Source: Lachnospiraceae bacterium UBA2860
GTDB lineage: Bacteria > Bacillota > Clostridia > Lachnospirales > Lachnospiraceae
DNA length: 16,600 nucleotides
Assembly (NCBI GenBank): GCA_002350625.1
Contig: DEFE01000020.1
Span: 1 to 16,600 of the forward strand
Reading direction: 5' to 3'
Shown: positions 13,161 to 16,600 of the stretch, piece after piece
Position numbering within the stretch: the stretch's first letter is position 1
Layout: each line of letters starts with the position of its first letter
Made by a program: the position numbers and the translations under genes
Notes under the pieces: model-generated
The model's database searches: none
The model's input: only the letters and a program-made list of their open reading frames with translations
What the model was told of the DNA's origin: nothing

Positions 13161-14549
13161 TTATCTTTTCATGTCCCTCAGCCGGATGTCGAAGCGGATC
13201 ACCGTGTCGCTCTCATAGGCGGCGCTGACCCGGCCGCCCCCCTGCTCCGCGATCGCTCTTGCGACCGAGAGCCCGATGCCGCTGCCGCCCGTCTTCTGCG
13301 TGCGCGCCTGATCCGCGCGGTAGAAGCGGTCAAAAAGCCGCTCCGGATTTCCTGTCAGCGGCCCCGCGCAGTCATTCCGCTCGGAAATGACGACTTCCTT
13401 TCCCTCTCTCCGCAGCCGGACCTCGATGAAGCCGCCCTCGCGGGCGTACTTGGCGGCATTTTCGAAGAGCAGAGACAAAAGGTGCAGATACGCGTCGCGC
13501 TGCCACACGAGCACCGCGCCGCCCGGGATTTCTTCTTTGATGGCGACGCCCCTCACCTCCGCCATCTCGCGGAAAGGCCGCAGCGCCTCGAGGAGGGCCG
13601 CCCCCGCGTCAAATGCCTCCGCCGGGAGCGCCTTCACCGCCCCCTCTTCCATCCTGGCAAGCGTCAGCATGTTCTGCGTGAGCGAGCCGAGGCGCGTGAC
13701 CTGCGCATGGATATTGTCCGTCCACTTGTTCGCGCCCATGTGCAGCTCGAGCGCATCCGTGTTGGCCTGGATGATTGCGAGCGGCGTCTTGATCTCGTGG
13801 CCCGCGTCCGTCACGAACTGCTTCTGCCGCTCGATATTTTCGGCGATCGGGAGGATCGCCCGCTTCGAAAGAAAGATGACCAGCAGAAGCATGAGGACCC
13901 AGGTGACCGCGCCGACGCCGAGCGTCACGAGGAGCGTGCGGAGCACGGCCCGCGTCTCCTGGCCTGCGTCGAGGAAAATATAGCGCGTCTCGCCGCGCGT
14001 GCGGTCCTCTGCGCGCAGGAAGCGGTAGTGCCCGACCATTCCCCTCTCCCGGCCGTCCGCGGCCGCCTCCGCAGCGAGAGAGCCCATCTCATCCTCCGTG
14101 AGCGACGCCACGTGCGCCGCGTCTGCCTCGATCAGCTTTCCGTCCTCCGACAGGCGCACGGAGAAATACTGCTCGGACGTAAGCGCCTCGCGCGCTGCCT
14201 CCGTCTCCGGCTTCACCGGCGGCTCTTCACCGGCACTCTCCGACGCTTCCTCTCCGGACGGTTTCACCGGAAGCTCTGCCATGGAATTCGCCTCAGGAAA
14301 GTCCGGCGGCTCCGCCCCGGAGATCTCCCCCGGCTTCTCCCCGCGCATCGCAGGCATCTCCATGCCGGGATTTCTCCCGCCCGGCTCCTCCGGCGTCTCC
14401 CCGGCGAGAATGATCTGCAGCGTCTTCGCCGCGTCGCGCTCAGCGGTATACCGGTTCAGCAAATTGATCGCAATAAGAAAGATCACCATCACGAGCGTGA
14501 CGGCGATCATCGCTGCTCTTATAAACTTTCTCTTAAGGCTCCTGACCAA
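13161..14549 (-). CDS. Sensor histidine kinase
   Basis: A 462-residue membrane kinase. It has transmembrane helices at about 13-31 and 205-227. Between them lies an extracytoplasmic region with an acidic, Pro/Glu-rich stretch (about 50-117) and a small folded part (about 124-200). No clear HAMP domain is seen; the second helix leads quickly into the H-box GHEIKTPLA with His251. The N-box has Asn364, the G2-like GGSGIGLS is at 421-428, and the D-box is atypical (SERNDCAGPL in place of DxGxG), a variant seen in other Firmicutes kinases. The start is a TTG at 14549 with AGGGGGA about 7 bases upstream, 14 bases after the regulator gene. It pairs with that regulator; the signal is unknown. Confidence 0.92.
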   Translation of the reverse strand: MVRSLKRKFIRAAMIAVTLVMVIFLIAINLLNRYTAERDAAKTLQIILAGETPEEPGGRNPGMEMPAMRGEKPGEISGAEPPDFPEANSMAELPVKPSGEEASESAGEEPPVKPETEAAREALTSEQYFSVRLSEDGKLIEADAAHVASLTEDEMGSLAAEAAADGRERGMVGHYRFLRAEDRTRGETRYIFLDAGQETRAVLRTLLVTLGVGAVTWVLMLLLVIFLSKRAILPIAENIERQKQFVTDAGHEIKTPLAIIQANTDALELHMGANKWTDNIHAQVTRLGSLTQNMLTLARMEEGAVKALPAEAFDAGAALLEALRPFREMAEVRGVAIKEEIPGGAVLVWQRDAYLHLLSLLFENAAKYAREGGFIEVRLRREGKEVVISERNDCAGPLTGNPERLFDRFYRADQARTQKTGGSGIGLSVARAIAEQGGGRVSAAYESDTVIRFDIRLRDMKR

Positions 14550-14563
14550 GTAAGTTCCCCCTG

Positions 14564-15235
14564 TCAGCCGGCTTCCAGCATATACCCGATGTTTCGCTTC
14601 GAGCGGATCTTCACGCCCGACCCGATCTCCTTGAGGCGCTTCCTGAGCGTCGACAGATAGACCCAGACCGTGCTCACATCCGCATCCGTATCATAGCCCC
14701 AGGCCTTCACGAGCAGCTGCTCCGCGCTCAGGTACATGCCGCTGTTCGTCATGAGCGCCTCAAAGAGGCGGTACTCCAGATTCGGCAGCACCACGGACGC
14801 CTTGCCGCAGGCGAGCGCAAATGTTTTCGGATCCAGCGTGAGATCCCCGAAGACCGCCGCGTCCGGCCGGTATTCCTCCCGTCTCCGCAGCATGGCCCGC
14901 ACCCGGGCGAGCAGCTCTCCCATCGCAAATGGCTTTGGCAGATAATCGTCCGCGCCCGCGTCAAGGCCCTCGATCCTGTCCTCCACCTCGGCTTTCGCCG
15001 TGAGCAGCAGCACCGGCGTCCGGTTGCCCTCGCGGCGCAGCTGCGCGAGTACCTCAAGGCCCGACTTCTTCGGCATCATGATGTCGAGGATGATCCCGTC
15101 GTAGTCGCCTTCCCTCGCATAGGCGAGCGCTTCTTCTCCGTCTTCCACGGCGTCGACCGTGAACTTATGAAATGTCAGTATGTCGACGACAGCCTCCGCC
15201 ATCGCCGGCTCGTCCTCAGCGTATAGAAGGCGCAT
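14564..15235 (-). CDS. OmpR/PhoB-family response regulator
   Basis: A 223-residue DNA-binding regulator. The receiver domain has acidic residues Glu7-Asp8, the phospho-acceptor Asp51 (ILDIMMP), Thr79 and Lys101 (LPKPF). The C-terminal winged helix (about 125-222) ends with the typical RSKRNIGYML. It is expected to be phosphorylated by the kinase encoded just downstream and to bind direct-repeat operators as a dimer. GGAG lies 8 bases before the ATG, within the end of the Hpt gene. The acylation cassette promoter is the nearest downstream candidate target, but no clear direct-repeat operator was identified. Confidence 0.95.
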   Translation of the reverse strand: MRLLYAEDEPAMAEAVVDILTFHKFTVDAVEDGEEALAYAREGDYDGIILDIMMPKKSGLEVLAQLRREGNRTPVLLLTAKAEVEDRIEGLDAGADDYLPKPFAMGELLARVRAMLRRREEYRPDAAVFGDLTLDPKTFALACGKASVVLPNLEYRLFEALMTNSGMYLSAEQLLVKAWGYDTDADVSTVWVYLSTLRKRLKEIGSGVKIRSKRNIGYMLEAG

Positions 15236-15238
15236 AGT

Positions 15239-15598
15239 TCACGCTCCGATCAGCTCGCAGATCGCGCCGGAGACCGCCGCGTAGTCCTTCTTCACCTGTT
15301 CAAACAGCGTCTCCGCCCCGGGCTTCCTCCCGTCCCGCAGCGCCTCCGTGAGCGCGGAAGACGACTGCGTGAGCGGCGTAAGGCCCAGATTGAGGCACAG
15401 TCCCTTCAGCGTGTGCACTGCCTGGAAGGCCTCCCGGTCGCGCGAGCCGTCCTCGCGAAAGCTCTCGACGAGCAGCTTGTAGCACGGGTCCTTAAGAAAG
15501 CGCCGCAGGTATTTCTCGACCAGCTCGGGCATCACCAGCCGCTCGAGCGTCTCGCTGTAATCTCCGCCGAATTTCTCATAACATTCTTCAAGCGTCAT
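15239..15598 (-). CDS. Free-standing Hpt (histidine phosphotransfer) protein
   Basis: A small all-helical protein whose HTLKGL motif carries the phospho-accepting His (residue 62 from this start). Hpt proteins shuttle phosphoryl groups between receiver domains in phosphorelays. Two ATGs lie close together: 15604 is only 3 bases from GGGAGG, while 15598 has it at 9 bases, so 15598 is preferred. It sits between an HD-GYP gene (38-base gap) and the response regulator (3-base gap). A simple kinase/regulator pair does not need an Hpt, so it may serve a hybrid kinase outside the window or feed this regulator. Confidence 0.88.
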   Translation of the reverse strand: MTLEECYEKFGGDYSETLERLVMPELVEKYLRRFLKDPCYKLLVESFREDGSRDREAFQAVHTLKGLCLNLGLTPLTQSSSALTEALRDGRKPGAETLFEQVKKDYAAVSGAICELIGA

Positions 15599-15636
15599 TC
15601 CCATCTTCCTCCCGGTATAACCAGCGCTTTCCCTTT

Positions 15637-16600
15637 TCAGAACGGGTGCGTATCAATCTCTGTGATCGTGCTTTCCGCCGCCGGAGCTGCCTTCTCCGGT
15701 TTATAGGAGCGGTACTGCTTCTCAAGATCAAGCATCTTCGTGTATTCGCGGTGAATGTTGCTCGCCACGCCGACAGCTCCCCTGATTTCGTGTGAGCCGT
15801 CAGCTGCGTGGATCGGCCGCGCGATGATGCGGTACCACTCCTTCCGGTCTCCGTTCCTTAGCTCCACCTCGCAGCGCACCCGCATATCCTCGCGAGGCAG
15901 CGCCTTCAGCTTCTCGAAGACCATGTCGAGATCCTTCACCGAAATGCAGGAAAGCAGGCGCTCATTCTTCCGCGGATAGTAGATCGACTCCGGCAGGTTA
16001 AACTTCTCCACGCCGGTCTGCGAAATTGTGAGAAGATCCGGGTTGACCGAATAATCAAAGAGAATATCCTCCGAGATCGAGGCATAGAACTGCGCCTTGC
16101 TCCGCTCATACTCAAGCAGGCGCAGCGTCCGCGCGGAGACGGCGGCGTCGATGCCGGCGTACTTCTCGGACGCCAGCATATGCGCGTCCACATCCATCCG
16201 GCTGCTGTAGGCGTCCTCCATGAGTTTTCTCTGCAGCTCATCCTCGGCGTCGCGCAGGCACTCGAGAAGCAGCGGGTTAAATACGCCGCACTCGTTGTTT
16301 AAGATCATCCGCATCGCAGAGTCATGATCAAAGGCCGGCTTGTAGACGCGGTCGCTCGTCAGCGCGTCATAGACGTCCGCGAGGCCCACGACCTGGGCCG
16401 CGATCGGGATGTCGTCCCCCACAAGCCCGTCCGGGTAGCCGCGGCCGTCATAGCGCTCATGATGCCAGCGGCAGATCTGATAGGCCGTCTTCAGCAGGAT
16501 GTCATCCTGGCCGAAGGGAATCTCCTCCAGCATGCGGGCGCCCGCCATCGAGTGCGTCTTGATGACCTCGAACTCCTCCGGCGTCAGTCTTCCGGGCTTA
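15637..16600 (-). CDS. HD-GYP phosphodiesterase with C-terminal PAS-like region (5' partial)
   Basis: The reading frame runs off the window at 16600, leaving 320 C-terminal residues. The first part is the second half of an HD-GYP domain: KPGRLTPEEFEVIKTH, the HHERYDGRGYPDGL signature and ADVYDALTSDRVYK. These domains usually hydrolyse cyclic di-GMP (some cyclic GMP-AMP). After a helical linker (about residues 115-165) comes a PAS-like domain (about 165-290) with an Arg-Asn-Gly-Asp-Arg/Trp-Tyr-Arg block, and a short coiled tail. PAS after HD-GYP is a less common order. The missing N-terminus, with the first His-Asp residues, could hold a receiver or other sensory domain. It leads the visible signalling operon. 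Confidence 0.88.
   Translation of the reverse strand, partial: KPGRLTPEEFEVIKTHSMAGARMLEEIPFGQDDILLKTAYQICRWHHERYDGRGYPDGLVGDDIPIAAQVVGLADVYDALTSDRVYKPAFDHDSAMRMILNNECGVFNPLLLECLRDAEDELQRKLMEDAYSSRMDVDAHMLASEKYAGIDAAVSARTLRLLEYERSKAQFYASISEDILFDYSVNPDLLTISQTGVEKFNLPESIYYPRKNERLLSCISVKDLDMVFEKLKALPREDMRVRCEVELRNGDRKEWYRIIARPIHAADGSHEIRGAVGVASNIHREYTKMLDLEKQYRSYKPEKAAPAAESTITEIDTHPF

Noticed and set aside
13119..14660. A 513-codon plus-strand frame opposite the histidine kinase
   Set aside because: Arg/Leu-rich composition, no domain, no ribosome-binding site of note, and fully covered by a well-supported kinase gene.

Overview
The window reads as chromosomal DNA from a GC-rich Clostridia bacterium, most likely Lachnospiraceae. 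This rests on a Bacillus/Clostridium-type long SRP RNA, a DUF5711-type membrane protein beside a CvpA-family protein, a dnaX-ybaB-recR block, strong GGAGG Shine-Dalgarno sites and LTA-type (Dlt-like) acylation genes. The genus assignment is inference; no database was searched. Every protein gene is on the minus strand and the only plus-strand gene is the SRP RNA. No tRNA, rRNA, CRISPR array, transposase or prophage gene is visible.

Region 1 (about 22-5830, minus): a housekeeping operon running pfk - dnaX - ybaB/ebfC - recR - DUF5711 protein - CvpA-family protein. Genes are coupled by short gaps, Shine-Dalgarno sites inside the preceding gene, or an ATGA overlap. The operon ends at a strong intrinsic terminator (22-54 plus T-tract). 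Its predicted promoter shares its -35 region, on opposite strands, with the promoter of the divergent SRP RNA gene (about 5838-6108, plus).

Region 2 (6140-13132, minus): a Dlt-like cell-surface acylation cassette. The order of transcription is MBOAT O-acyltransferase (DltB/AlgI-like), acyl-AMP ligase (DltA-like), membrane-anchored SGNH protein (DltD-like), acyl carrier protein (DltC-like), second SGNH protein, and a D-alanyl-D-alanine carboxypeptidase. The expected logic is that the ligase activates an acyl group and loads it on the carrier, the MBOAT passes it across the membrane, and the SGNH proteins place it on an envelope polymer. The acyl group and the acceptor are not known from the sequence. 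This is the most interesting system in the window, because it differs from the textbook dltABCD operon in order, in having two SGNH proteins, in its AlgI-sized MBOAT and in the linked carboxypeptidase.

Region 3 (13161-16600, minus): a signalling operon of an HD-GYP phosphodiesterase with a C-terminal PAS-like region (5' end outside the window), a free-standing Hpt phosphotransfer protein, an OmpR-type response regulator and its histidine kinase. The kinase gene ends only a few bases before the predicted promoter of the acylation cassette and no terminator is seen between them, so partial co-transcription or regulatory coupling is possible.
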